In this document: piece by piece, positions 32,372-44,594 of the stretch
How the letters are laid out: every line of letters begins with the position of its first letter
How positions within the stretch are numbered: position 1 is the first letter of the stretch
DNA from: Dysidea avara
Lineage: Eukaryota; Porifera; Demospongiae; Dictyoceratida; Dysideidae
Assembly (NCBI RefSeq): GCF_963678975.1
Contig: NC_089273.1
Coordinates: 27,099,073-27,163,072 of the forward strand
Direction of reading: 5' to 3'
DNA: 64,000 nucleotides
The notes under the pieces: generated by a model
Told to the model about the DNA's origin: nothing
Seen by the model: the letters and a program-made list of their open reading frames with translations, nothing else
Database searches by the model: none
Position numbers and translations under genes: made by a program

Positions 32372-33369
32372 ACACCCAAGTAGTAAGAATAATACGAAAT
32401 GCGGTAAAATTACGTCATTAATAATGAATGAATGAATAAATAAATAAATGATAAATCATATTTGAGAAAACTACGAGGCCTAGAGACATGAACTAAGCGG
32501 GGAAAGATTCGCCTGTGAATGAAGGCACAACCGTATAATAAGTACGCCTGTTCGTGTTGATGACTTTACCGTACGTGTAATTCTATATAACGCCCAGCAC
32601 TACGCCCTTGCTTAATTACAGATTGCTCGAACGAGAAGATTAGTAAACGTCTGCGGAGAGGCCAGGTGCCACTTTACTGGTAAGCAACAACATTACAAGT
32701 ATGTTTAAATGTTTGTAACTGTGTATTTTGTGTGCAGGATATGCGTTCCAGGCATCATGCAGTGAACGACCAGCTGATCAGTTGGGATACCAGCTGATGC
32801 GCTCATAAACAACCAGCTGGAACAGCAAGGTAATGAGTAATGTAATATGTACCGGTAGTTGTATTATAGGTCTACATCTTCATCCTTCATCTGGCTTGCT
32901 AGCAGCTGGAATTATTTTCATTATACCGACACCTTCATCTGGCTTGCTGGCGGCTGGAATTATTTTCCACTCGGCTTAACTACTAGTCTACTGTGAGTCT
33001 GTAATAGCTAAACAAGAAGCCGATGCAGTGCTGCATATACAACAATGTGTAACTATCTCCTGTATGTTGTGCATGGCTGTATGCATAATAATATAGACTG
33101 TGATCACTGTGCCAATGCCACACCGCTGATATACAGGTACATCACCAGTGGCCTCTAGTTACAACAGAGCCTGTTGTGCCATATTGGCTTGAATGGGATC
33201 AGTTGCTAATTGTGCCTTCACCATATCCCTTATTCTGCATAGCCTCACTTCACTGCTGAGTCATCTTCAGAGACACGTCACACCTACAATATATAGTTAC
33301 TTTCAATATAGCTAACTTAACTTGGTTTTTGTGTAGGTTGTGTTTTAGCATTGTGGTTTTCTGATGCCA
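32372..33369. other. Unassigned stretch with spliced-looking blocks and E-boxes
   Basis: Plus-strand GT-AG blocks can be seen (donor after CACTTTACTG near 32680, acceptor GTGTGCAG near 32738, donor AACAGCAAG|GTAATG near 32829), but the frames are closed, so a non-coding transcript is possible. Four CAGCTG E-boxes lie at about 32770-32910, and a roughly 48-bp unit (CTTCATCTGGCTTGCT) is duplicated at 32884-32973. Confidence 0.3.
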
Positions 33370-33546
33370 GTTATACTCCCTTGCCTATGTACATATGCAT
33401 ATGTATCATTTCCACAGGTACACGCACACTGCTCTGAGTGTTTCCTATGGCACTGTTTATACTTGCCTAATGGGTAGGTTGCAACGTTGGTGTATGTACT
33501 TGGTTGTATGTGACGCGGTCCTAGTAATAATAATAATAATAACAAC
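33370..33546 (+). repeat. LINE 3' end with (AAT)n, copy 1
   Basis: Ends with GTACTTGGTTGTATGTGACG then GTCCTAGTAATAATAATAAT. The same end is seen at 48.35 kb, indicating a non-LTR family whose 3' end is CCTAGT followed by AAT repeats. No reverse transcriptase remains. Confidence 0.6.
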
Positions 33547-34514
33547 AACTATGTTTACTATATCCATAAGCAAATAAGTTATCTAGCTACAGTACATACT
33601 GCACATCACCATCTTGCATTATATAAAATTAGTGTATAATAATATGTATATGTGCAGTATTATTTTAGTCACGTAGTTATATAAATACATAAAAGTAATG
33701 TGATAGTATAGACTGTTATAAGTGAACACAAGATTTCTGCTATGAATAATTTTGGCAGAGTAAAATACATTATATGAAACCATTTACCTACCATAAGAGC
33801 ATGTTTGTGATCCTTGTAGAATGACAGTTGTGCCTGATACACCACAGTGTGATAGAGGTGCCAAGATCTATCCAACACAACAATTGTATACATATGAAAT
33901 GCTTACAGCTATGTATATTTTTTGCATTCATACTGTATGTATTTGTGTACATTTACATGTCTTCCATGGTATGAAATGTACAAAAATAGATCAGAACAGT
34001 TGTTCGAAGAAATAGCAAAGTATCTTCAACTTTTAAGCCCCTAGCAGTGCAACTCAAGGCAAAAGGCTATGTTGGTCGCATGACCAACATACCACAATTC
34101 TCGAAAGTGGAATCAGAAGTGATATGGAAGAGGCATGGAGGTACTGTTCTATGAGTAAAAGTTCAATGGCATATGTAACAGTCACAGTTGATTCCATAGC
34201 CTTTGTTAAAATTCTACGTATGGGTTGAATGCCCTTGCCAAAATCTCTCACAAAGATCTAAACACACTTGCTTTAGTCTGTTAGATTACTGGTTATGCTG
34301 CTTAGAATATTGATTGTTTTACTTGCTGAAGCACAGTTCTCTGATGTTATGCATAACACAAATCAAACCAAAAATTTTTTGTGTTCCTTATCTTTTTATG
34401 TATTCTGTTACGTATCTACGCTTCAACTAACAAATTATCGGGCTATGCATAGTATGTATATGAACATAAGCAATAATAAACAAAGCACATTTTTACACAA
34501 AGCACATTTATACA
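33547..34514. other. Unassigned sequence
   Basis: AT-rich; no gene supported. Confidence 0.4.
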
Positions 34515-35110
34515 CACTATCATATAGTACAATAGTACTGTATAGTAGGGACAACAAAGGAGTAGGCGTGGCCCACAAAATAATATCACCCAAAAAACAG
34601 CCTCAATTTCCACTGACGACGATGAAGCAATATTAGTTTGGTAAAACTAAGCCTAAACAAACTTTCAGATCAACCCAAAATGCTTTCAACAAGTTGCTAT
34701 GGAATTTTTAAAAAAGATTCATTTAACGGAATTTTCTAGTGACTGACTGACTGACTGATGCCTTCAGACAAGCATAACTCGATAACGGCTAAGGCTCCAA
34801 GCTTGATTTTTTTTCACTGTTCGACATTGCTTCAGCCCGACAGGTGCCTTTTGGCATACCGCAGTACGTACAATACATTCTTCATGGACTTACCAGTGTC
34901 CTCCTTTGTGTCCCATTCATCTTTGCTGACAGCAAACACGTCGATTTAGCAATAGCACGTGATGGCTTCCCTTCGTAACAGAAATCGTCCGTATTTTTCA
35001 TAGTGGCTATTTTGATTGCAGAGGAGCTTTTCGAACATTTCTTGGTTCGTACTGCTGTGTAACGGGTTGAACATAGCCGACAACGAAGCGTAATGGATAC
35101 TTCACTTTTC
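34515..35110. repeat. Dispersed repeat, uninterrupted copy
   Basis: Carries the sequence found split at 23.4-24.0 kb and, after a GACT tetranucleotide run (34740-34757), the ATAACTCGATAACGGCTAAG block also present at 28.37 kb. It continues with a more GC-rich part (to about 35.1 kb) that has no match in this window. Non-coding or decayed. Confidence 0.6.
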
Positions 35111-35210
35111 AGACAATAAGTGATATAGCTTGGCCGCGCCGCGCCATTTCAGATGCAGTATGCATGGGTTTACCAGTCATGATAATTGTTTACAAAAAAA
35201 GTAAACAAAC

Positions 35211-35504
35211 AAGTACACAAAAAAAATTGGAATTTTTAACTAGAGGAGGGACCATAGCACATCGATAAAAAATACTGAAACAAGTTGGAGTAGTCCATGA
35301 TATTAAATCACAGTAAAACAATAAGAAGTGTTATATCCCTACTGTGCATTTTTGTTATGGTATATTGAGCACAGTAAGGATATAACACTTCTTATTGTTT
35401 TACTGTGATTTAATATTGTGAACTACTCCAGCTTGTTTCAGTACTTTTCATCAATGTGCGATGGTCCCTACTCTAGTTGAAAATTCTAAAATTTCTGTGT
35501 ACTT
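35211..35504. mobile_element. Long foldback element 1
   Basis: A 294-bp near-palindrome: arms of about 125 bp (for example GTAAAACAATAAGAAGTGTT and its complement) around a 30-40 nt loop near 35340-35375. It is probably a foldback MITE; no clear target duplication was found. Any transcript would form a long hairpin. Confidence 0.85.
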
Positions 35505-35541
35505 CAATATTACCAAGATAACAAAACTGATGACAAAAGGA

Positions 35542-36366
35542 TCAACTTGTATTGAAGCATCCCTTACCAATTAGAAGCCTTTTTAGTTGCATTCTCCATT
35601 TCATGGTTGCGATGAAGCTGACCTTCTTCTCCATTTCATGCTTGCGATGAAGCTGAGCTTCATAGCAATCAGGTATCTGTACATCTCCCTTACCAGCAAC
35701 ACTTTCTGACATCAAGCACCGATTCTGACCAGACATTGCTGTAGAGAAAGAGTTATATCTCTTTACTGCAGGTGGAGGTGGCTTTTCTTTAGCTTGTGGT
35801 TTAGCAGCAACAGACACATCGCTGCTGCCATCAATTGGAAACACATCAGGACTTGTGGGACTAGCTTTGGTATCCTTACTAATGACTTTTGTGTCTCTAT
35901 CAGCATCTGCACTGACTGTATTAGGAGGATTAGAGAGTGGAGGTGGCTTTTGTACAGTTTCAGATATATCTTTGCTTTCTGTTAACTTCTCCGATAATGC
36001 CAGATCTCCAGTGGCAATTGCTGTGGAAGCAGGCATGTCAGTAACTGGTTCCACTACATCCTAAATTTTAACAATATTTACTAAGATATGTACATTTATG
36101 TAAACGATGTAACAACCACAATCCATATACATATGTACAAAAATTAAATTTATTTCACAAAGAAATATATGAGGGCCTATGTACACTGCAAAGTCTTACA
36201 ATAGGTGCTTCACTGCCCATCATCCTTTGTTTATATCCTAGTAGAGCAGTGTTAGCTTGAGGTGATAGTGTTGGTGGAGGAGGTGACTCCATCCTCTCAT
36301 AATAATCATCAGAGTCTTCACTATCACTTGGTACAGCTCCTGTACCTACCACAATGGCTGGTTGTT
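35542..36366 (-). CDS. Last two exons of a proline-rich protein gene
   Basis: Minus-strand exon 36200-36366 joins exon 35542-36060 in phase across a GT-AG intron. The product is acidic/serine-rich then proline-rich: SEDSDDYYERMESPPPPTLS, a KQRMMGSEAPI junction, VQKPPPLSNPPNT, AKEKPPPPAVKRYNSFSTAM, then EAQLHRKHEMEKK and a basic end closed by TGA/TAA at 35542. The PPPP clusters resemble SH3 or WW ligands of cytoskeletal or signalling proteins. A 35-bp tandem duplication near the end changes the frame, giving a different C-terminus than the unduplicated reading would. An exon-like block upstream (37023-37120) may belong to the gene, but phases do not match directly. Family not recognised. Confidence 0.6.
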
Positions 36367-36547
36367 CTGCAAAGTGTACCAGTTTCTTTGAGCTTATTTC
36401 ATATAGTATTAAATGTGTACAGTATATAAACGAGCTATGTAGATACAAAAAATGATACATGTATAACAATTTACTAGAGCTATAAGTTCCATATACTGAG
36501 AAAAAATGGGAACATGACTTGATGTGTTTATGCATTCCTGACAAAAC

Positions 36548-36946
36548 TGTACTAAGCACTAAGTCACTAGGTCTAAGTCCTTGTAGGTTAAGTAATCCTA
36601 AGGCTGCAGCACATGTTGCTGTTAGACCTTCAGTGCTGGTCACTGTAAAGCACTAATAATAAATACTTTAAGTTTAAGGAAGAAAATCCATCCCTCCTGG
36701 AGGAAGACTGAGTGTGGCCCCAACTAGACATTGGGTGACCTGCAGTTCGAATCCTGGAGCTGGAGGGATTTTTTTCCTTACTTTGGCCCCTTTTCTGTTA
36801 CACCTTATTCAGTCAGTAAGTCAAGTCACTAAGTCAAGTCACTAGGTCTAAGTCCTTGTAGGTTAGGTAATCCTAAGGCTGCAGCACATGTTGCTGTTAG
36901 ACCTTCAGTGCTGGTCACTGTAAAGCACTAATAATAATAATAATAA
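36548..36946 (+). mobile_element. tRNA-derived SINE, copy 2, with extra tail
   Basis: The SINE body (about 36650-36946) has the B-box GTTCGAATCC at 36745-36754, matching the pol III consensus, and ends in (TAA)n. A free tail copy lies directly in front (36548-36660), so tail-body-tail are joined, which suggests insertion of one copy into another or a dimer. It sits in the putative intron between 36366 and 37023. Confidence 0.78.
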
Positions 36947-37022
36947 CTACCACAATGCTACTTGTGTTGTGCTACTAAACACAGAATAAATTACTATGCA
37001 ATGTTCTAATATAGATACATAC

Positions 37023-37120
37023 ATTAGCCTGTTCACCAAACATCAAGGTATCAGCAAGTTCATCTACAGACTTTTTGTGGTATGTCACAACAGTAGTTTC
37101 TTCTCTAGTAGAATTTGCCA
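37023..37120 (-). CDS. Exon-like block upstream of the proline-rich exons
   Basis: Bounded by a TATAG acceptor and a GT donor on the minus strand; open for 32 codons with ANSTREETTVVTYHKKSVDE and LADTLMFGEQAN. Its composition looks coding. It ends in phase 0 while the next recognised exon needs phase 1, so an exon is missing between them or it belongs to another transcript. A further 5' block with an ATG (37441 down to about 37380) is possible. Confidence 0.45.
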
Positions 37121-37441
37121 CTATATGTGAAAGGGTGAAAGAGTGAATACATGACACACATATTATTTTTAATTTCAGGGTCAGTTTACTGAGAACCTCT
37201 AGCAAACAAAAATGTGATCGTCTCAGCAAACCCCGACTTGTTTGTACAAGAATGTGGATTGAAAAAAAAAACGAAATTTAAAAATAATTCGTAAAATTAC
37301 GCATCCTACAAGAAAAAATACCAAGTTTTTATTGGGCCAGTGCTCAAAGAAGGAAAATTGAAATAGATTAAAACTATATACCACTTCATTCGCCTGAAGG
37401 AGAGTTCCAAAATCTGTTTTGTTTAACAGTATGTGCGTCAC

Positions 37442-38087
37442 ATGTGTTCGTTTACAATGCAGTAAACATAATTAAGATCGCCATCATTTCTTCTATAAAA
37501 CTGTCTTCATAGTTCATAACCTTATGCATAAGTGACTACAGGGATAACACTATACCTTAGCTGATGTGCTAATCTATGGTGAACATTTTAAACCAAATTC
37601 TGACGTTGTAGATTAATCCAAATGGAAATTATGGCTACGGATGTAAGCGCTTGCAGTTTATTTTCAGTATAGTCATTGTAAAAATTGATTATCTTGCTCT
37701 TCCTACTGTCTAGCTCTATAATTCCAAAACTACTCACCACAGAAAGCTGAAACTTTAGTGATCCATTCCTTGGACACTGCAGATAATGCTGACAAAAAAT
37801 TAATTGTGCAAACAGGTCAGGTTTTTGCTGAAATGGTCACAAATTATAACACTGAAATAAGTCCATTTCTTTAAGTGCGTCAAAGAGCAACTTGTACAGA
37901 TACTGTAAATTACAAAAATAAAGACATTCAAATTTTAAAACATAAAAATTAAGGGTTGACTAATAAAAACTTGCTTGCAGCAGGATTGACACAAATACCC
38001 TTACCCTTGCAAGTTGCGTGATTTAAGTTTCTAGCTACCTATGTGGCTTGCAATGAAATGTAGCTAGAAGACAAGTGTGACTGGATC
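37442..38087. other. Unassigned sequence
   Basis: No gene or element end recognised. Confidence 0.4.
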
Positions 38088-38790
38088 TGCAAGAACCCCA
38101 TACGTATGTTAGCGCATTTTCGAATTCCAGTTTATTACATTTTCTTTATCTAGAGAGCCAAAGGGTTGGTCAACCAAAGTTTCAGCTCTAGCAGTCAAGA
38201 ACGTTTGAATTTACAGTGCTAGAAAGTGGCAACAGCAGAGAAATCAATTTGTACAGTGACAATACAGAAAATGAACTACAGGCGCTTAAATAAACAGCCA
38301 TAACTTTAGCATGCAGTCCTCTACCGAGATGCAACTTACACCATCGGATTCTCCATTAACAGGCAAATCGATTGCTGGGTAAGTTTTGCCTTTCAGGCCT
38401 TTCCTGGAAGCTGGGCGAAGGCGACAACATGAGAAAGAAAACAATGACGAACTGCTCGTCCAACTAACACTCTTCTACAAACTACAAACTATCTTATAAA
38501 CTATCTTCTTACAAACTATCTTCTCTCTCCTTAGGAGTACTGACACGAAACAAAAAATTTCGATCTCATCTTTTGGGGATCAAGATTCTACCATAGGTTT
38601 TGCTGTTATTACCTTCCTTCATTGTGACACAAGTGCTCAAAAATATTACGGAATTTTTTTTTGATTTTGTAAATATTTCACCCATTGCATTTAGCTATTG
38701 CATTCTACTAGGCTTGAGCTAACATAATTGTGACCCAGTCTGGGAAAACCGGGCTTATCGCCCATGTCAGCAGATTCGAATTGTTACCCA
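38088..38790. mobile_element. Diverged relative of the GTGACCGGATCTGCG MITE
   Basis: Left end GTGACTGGATCTGCAAGAAC matches the 20.26-kb element; shared inner blocks include ATTCC.GTTTATTA, TTTCAGC and CAACAGCAGAGAAATCAATT. The right part (TGTGACCCAGTCTGGGAAAA) is different and recurs, inverted, near 45.97 kb, so the end is approximate. Confidence 0.5.
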
Positions 38791-40678
38791 GGACACAAAG
38801 CTACATGAATAAACTATCTAATTCCAAAATCAAAATCAGCTAGACTTGAGTGGTGGCTGCTTTTCCCAAGCACAGTGGTGATCCGTACGTGCGGTGTGGG
38901 GCCTTAATGGAGCTCTGGTCAGCTTGGGGATGACTGTATGTGGCTGTACAGCTTTGTGGTGTTGAATAAGTACCTCCGCTGTAAATTTCCTTTCATTTAA
39001 GCCAATTTTGAGACCTCAATGGCCCAAAACTTGGCCTAATCCATCCTTTTACCTTACTTATCAATTTTTGAACACCATCCTTCCTGCCTTCCAGGCCCCC
39101 CCCCCACCTCTCACCCCTTTTGCAGCTCACCTGATACAGTTAACCTCGGTTTAAAACTATCTAAAATGGCGGGAAACTTAGTTGTTGGCTACTTGCACAG
39201 TGGATGCTCTGGAAGGTAAGGAATTGGTGTAAAACGTGTAAAAATTTGATACGAAAAGCTTCAACCATTGGCGAGCTACAACATACTAAATACTTAAAAC
39301 CAACATTTCCCGATACTTTTAAATAGACGATAAGACCGCACAGGAGATACTAGCACTGTATACGGAATGGACGCTGTCCGCGAATCATTTCACTTGGCGG
39401 ACTGTATACGGGTGTAAACCCGTGCGGTGCCCGCCTAATGGCTTCCTCCACTACGCGGATACAACGCCTATACCCGCAAAGCAACTTATTCTACAACGCG
39501 GACAAGACGGAAGTAACGGGTAGATAATTATAGTAGCTACAGGCTCCCACAATGATGTATCTATTGGACTAAAACCACAGATTCAGAATTATAGCCCATG
39601 CGCGTTATAGCTTGAGGCCTGCACTCACTACTGTCCACTTTACCAGTCAGGTACTGGAAGGTGAACATTGGATGCAAAACCTGTACGAAATGCTTATCAC
39701 GAGCCTGGACACATAGGAGGCCAATGAACGACTGATAAGAAAAATCGGGAGTATCGATGCCGGAGTTTAGGTATTAATGGTGAAACTGGCGCCTGGGCAC
39801 TTGAAAGCAGGCGACCACTGTGTCTCGGTGCTGGAAACACTTTGCACATGATGCATCAGCTAGCATGAGACCCCTCCTCGCCACAGATTATACCCCAGCA
39901 CTCGTGTTTAGTGGCAAGTACCGCGGGTGCGGTTACCATTAGCTGCAAGAGTGCCAGACCTGCAGTTCTGTGGCATATTATGGCACAATATACCTACATC
40001 AACTTTTTAAGCTAGCCCCACCCCCGGAATCCCGATACACCTACTGGGGATTTGACCATCTACATCCTGGGGCTTTTGATGGTGGCGGTCAAAAATCATT
40101 TTGATGAATTAATTCCCCTCAGAAACCCCCTTTTGAGGTGGGAATGTAGTGGGGTTTTAGCTTCAGTACTGGGAAATTTGACACTAGACCTTGTCAAATC
40201 TGCTGTATTCCCCACCCTACCTGGAGTGGGACATGAATAGTGCATTGAAATTTGGTAGAACTCACCATAAAAGCTGTCATATTAACAAATACTTGAATTG
40301 GAGCTATGACATCATGGGAAGTGTGGCTTCATGGACCAAGTAACTAAACTAACTTCGTAACAGTATACTACACCCCCCTTCTTCAATAAGACACACAGAA
40401 CATTGTTTGTCATGCATTAATCAATTATAAATTATTATACTTCTTTCATTCGTGTTTCCCGTTTATGGTATGTACTGTCCAACTTGACAGCAGCTCATGG
40501 TTATAGGCTAGCTTCAATCACATGGCAAAGTTGTTAGCCCAGTTGCATACCTTTACCACGTCCAGTACGTGCATAGACAGGTGACATATATAATTATTAT
40601 GACGATAATTTCACTGTGACAGTTCATTTAGCCTGCAAACAGAAACAAACAACTCAATATGTAGTAGTTTCAATAGCC
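38791..40678. other. Unassigned stretch with a CpG-rich patch
   Basis: No gene supported. At about 39.36-39.52 kb CpG-rich sequence carries GTATACGG and CTACGCGGATACAACGCC-like motifs shared with 45.7-45.95 kb. At about 40.03-40.23 kb GGGGATTTGACC and CTTGTCAAATC resemble the core of the nested MITE at 23.6 kb. Confidence 0.4.
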
Positions 40679-40786
40679 GTATGTGTCCAACTCAGCAAAA
40701 TCCTCGTATGTGTCCAACTCAGCAAAATCCTCGTATGTGTCCAACTCAGCAAAATCCTCGTATGTGTCCAACTCAGCAAAATCCTC
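40679..40786. repeat. 27-bp tandem repeat, four copies
   Basis: Four perfect copies of a unit starting GTATGTGTCCAACTCAGC and ending AAAATCCTC. The length is divisible by 3, so several frames stay open on both strands, which explains overlapping short frames here. They are not treated as genes. Confidence 0.92.
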
Positions 40787-41725
40787 GGCATATCACAAAG
40801 CACCACTGCTGGACCTGTATAAGTGTTGTATATGTACAATTCATTAATTATCGAACCCGACAAACACATAATGGACAAATCACATGCTGGAAGGAATGAT
40901 GTGGCGGACACGGCTTTACAATACAATCATTGTTATACAATTGCTTTACTTTCAGCAGGTAGTACATATGAATAATAGTTAGCATATTATATAGTTACTG
41001 TGGGCTTGTCCCACCACCCCTGCATACCATCCCACAATTCAGCTCCATTTCACAGTTTTAACTATGCCACTAATACAAGCTTGGAGTTCCACATGCCAGA
41101 CAAGTGGGCAGTTTAAATCTTGCTACACAGTCACAACATGAAAGAATACTTATAAGCATTTGATCTGATTAATGCACAGTAAAGAGGAAATTATTCATTT
41201 TCAATATCAGTGGATACATAATTAACATCTTGCAGAGGAGGCTGGTCATGCTACATCAAACATCTTATGGTCTCCACAATTGTTCAAACCATTCAACTGT
41301 GGTGCTAAAAATTATTGAATTTAATTATTTTAAAAGGACTCTGGGAACCATAGATTATGGTTCCCAGAACCCTACTCAACACTTGTTTGGCTTTCGTAAC
41401 TAATAAACAAATACTACGAACATTATGCATACCCACTTAAAAGTGTCAAAGGACTCCATATGGACGATGATATTTTCAGTGCCCCGTTTGGTTCTGCAGG
41501 CAATGTCGTAGAGCTATGACACACGGCGAACCATGAGCTCCTCCGGTTTAGGATAATAAAGATCAATCACCCTATCTCATACACACTTATGTTAATCCAG
41601 TTTGGTAAATCAACTAAGTACTTACACACACACACACAGACGCACACCCACACACCAGGAATATGGCAGGAAACACCAACAAAATAGTTATGAGAAATCT
41701 TGATAGCTGAGATTTCTGAAAACTT
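40787..41725. other. Unassigned sequence
   Basis: Contains a short inverted repeat (GGACTCTGGGAACCATA / TATGGTTCCCAGA) at 41336-41373 and a small CA run near 41620. No gene. Confidence 0.4.
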
Positions 41726-41726
41726 T

Positions 41727-43790
41727 CATGTTTTCAAAGCTGCAAACAGTGAGCTGCGTACCCACTGATTTTTCCTGTCTAAAGATGGGACATCTTGACA
41801 GGACATGCCAACAAAAGATGGGACATCTTGATGGCTGAAAATCATGAGTACAGAGCTAAAGCTTGTACCGTTTTGCAACTGCGAACATCGTAATAACATT
41901 GATATTGATAAACAGTTACGTACCCACTGATTTTTCCTGCCTAAAGATGGGACATCTTGACAGGACTTGCCAACAAAAGATGGGACATCTTGATGGCTGA
42001 AAATCATGAGTACAGAGCTATAGCTTGTACCGTTTTGCAACTGCGAACACCGTAATAACATTGATATTGATAAACAGTTACGTACCCACTGATTTTTCCT
42101 GCCTAAAGATGGGACATCTTGACAGGACTTGCCAACAAAAGATGGGACATCTTGATGGCTGAAAATCATGAGTACAGAGCTATAGTTTGTACCGTTTTGC
42201 ACCTGCGAACATTGTAATAACATTGACATTGATAAACAGCTACGTACCCACTGATTTTTCCTGCCTAAAGATGGGACATCTTGACAAGACTTGCCAACAA
42301 AAGATGGGACATCTTGATGGCTGAAAATCATGAGTACAGAGCTATAGCTTGTACGGCTTTGAAACTGCGAACACTGTAATAACACTGATATTGATAAACA
42401 GCTACGTACCCACTGATTTTTCCTGACTAAAGATGGGACATCTTGACAGGACTTGCCAACAAAAGATGGGACATCTTGATGGCTGAAAATCATGAGTACA
42501 GAGCTATAGCTTGTACCGTTTTGTAACTGCGAACATTGTAATAACATTGACATTGATAAACAGCTACGTACCCACTAATTTTTCCTGCCTAAAGATGGGA
42601 CATCTTGATGGCTGAAAATCATGAGTACACAGCCAAAGCTTGTACGGCTTTGAAACTGAAAACACCGTAATAACACTGATATTGATAAACAGCTACGTGC
42701 TCACTGATTTTTCCTGCCTAAAGATGGGACATCTTGACAAGACTTGCCAACAAAAGATGGGACATCTTGATGGCTGAAAATCATGAGTACACAGCCAAAG
42801 CTTGTACGGCTTTGAAACTGAAAACACCGTAATCACACTGATAGTGATAAACAGCTACGTGCTCACTGATTTTTCCTGCCTAAAGATGGGACATCTTGAC
42901 AGGACTTGCCAAAAAAAGATGGGACATCTTGATGGCTGAAAATCATGAGTACACAGCCAAAGCTTGTATGGCTTTGAAACTGAAAACACCGTAATAACAC
43001 TGATATTGATAAACAGCTATGTACCCACTGATTTTTCCTGACTAAAGATGGGACATCTTGACAGGACTTGCCAACAAAAGATGGGACATCTTGATGGCTG
43101 AAAATCATGAGTACAGAGCTAAAGCTTGTATGGCTTTGAAACTGCGAACACCGTAATAACACTGATATTGATAAACAGCTATGTACCCACTGATTTTTCC
43201 TGACTAAAAATGGGACATCTTGACAGGACTTGCCAACAAAAGATGGGACATCTTGATGGCTGAAAATCATGAGTACAGAGCTATAGCTTGTACCGTTTTG
43301 CAACTGCAAACATTGTAATAACACTGATATTGATAAACAGCTACGTACCCACTGATTTTTCCTGCCTAAAGATGGGACATCTTGACAGGACTTGCCAACA
43401 AAAGATGGGACATCTTGATGGCTGAAAATCATGAGTACAGACCTAAAGCTTGTACGGCTTTGAAACTGTGAACATCGTAATGCATTGACATTGATAAACA
43501 GCTACGTACCCACTGATTTTGCCTGCCTAAAGATGGGACATCTTGACAGGACTTGCCAACAAAAAGATGGGACATCTTGATGGCTGAAAATCATGAGTAC
43601 AGCGCTAAAGCTTGTACGGCTTTGAAACTGCGAACACCGTAATAACACTGATATTGATAAACAACTACGTACCCACTTATTTTTCCTGTCTAAAGATGGG
43701 ACATCTTGACAGGACTTGCCAACAAAAGATGGGACATCTTGATGGCTGAAAATCATGAGTACAGAGCTAAAGCTTGCAGCTTATAAAACT
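41727..43790 (-). repeat. 162-bp minisatellite, about 13 copies, open on the minus strand
   Basis: ACCCACTGATTTTTCCTG recurs every 162 bp (for example 41760 and 41922). Each unit holds two copies of AAGATGGGACATCTTGA. Because 162 is 54 codons, one minus frame stays open over many units (275, 189 and 84 codons), reading SHQDVPSFVGKSCQDVPS then LGRKNQWVRSCLSISVLLQC. A few units are shortened (near 42.59-42.66 kb) or frameshifted (near 43.56 kb). Whether it is translated is unknown; no start context, signal or flanking exon supports it. Confidence 0.85.
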
Positions 43791-43800
43791 GTGAGCATTG

Positions 43801-44090
43801 TAATAACATAAAATGAGATATCTTGAAAGCTAAAAACCATGAGTACAAAGTTAATTTGTATATTATCAAACATAGAACGTCTTTGAAGTGGCCTATTTTC
43901 TTCATTGCTTTACAGATACATATATGGAATTACGATGTGGGTTAGGTTTACACCTCTTGAGTTCACCAAAGACTTAAATACAGGTCGGCTCACCATTTTT
44001 TTGTTCTAGTGAGGGTACGGAGAGTATACTATCTAACAGGATATCTCGTCGGATGTGTCAGTCACTCTGAGGATAGCTACATGTTAGCCG
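43801..44090. other. Short unassigned gap
   Basis: Begins with a decayed partial minisatellite unit (to about 43860), then nothing recognised. Confidence 0.4.
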
Positions 44091-44594
44091 CTAGCTCAGT
44101 ACGTCGGTAACGAAGAGACGGTTGTTTCTTCCGTTTATTGTCCAATACTTGAACACAATACAGTAGCAGAATGATAGGTACCACACGAGGTCTAAAGATT
44201 GTTCTGGAATTATTTTAACAGATGCGCACCTTTTAACTGGTGGAGGCGTGCGCACAACAAACCATCTTTGATCATCAAAATCACGTGCGGTTTCTTTTTG
44301 ACGGAAGTGATTGGATACTGACGCTAAGCAGTCTAACGCAGCCGGATTGTTGAAGAAAACTAGGGTTAAACATGGCGCAACATTGGCGCTACTCAATACC
44401 AATGATTGCGACGATACTTTCATGGAATTTGGGGGGTTTTCGGATGCTTGGCAGCTGAGACGTAATGGCGCTTGACTGAGCAGATCTAGATGTGAAGGAT
44501 ACCATCGTGTCAAACACCTCAGATTGTTTTCGCCAATCGATACGGTGAAATACGTATTGTTTTTAATAACTGTTTTATGTATTATAACAGACAT
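44091..44594 (-). CDS. Hypothetical protein, 167 codons
   Basis: An open frame with ATG at 44592-44594 and composition unlike the AT-rich surroundings. Features: NLRCLTRWYPSHLDLLSQ, DFDDQRWFVVRTPPP and KRCASVKIIPEQSL; the end (LSFCYCIVFKYW) may be intron read-through after a donor near 44.2 kb. No family recognised. It starts back to back with the plus-strand unit that begins near 44.64 kb, which suggests a shared promoter. It could be the first exon of a longer gene. Confidence 0.35.
   Translation of the reverse strand: MSVIIHKTVIKNNTYFTVSIGENNLRCLTRWYPSHLDLLSQAPLRLSCQASENPPNSMKVSSQSLVLSSANVAPCLTLVFFNNPAALDCLASVSNHFRQKETARDFDDQRWFVVRTPPPVKRCASVKIIPEQSLDLVWYLSFCYCIVFKYWTINGRNNRLFVTDVLS

Noticed and set aside
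40616..40926. Repeat proteins on both strands (VQLSKILVC, SWTHTRILL)
   Set aside because: Four perfect 27-bp repeats keep any frame open; no evidence of translation.
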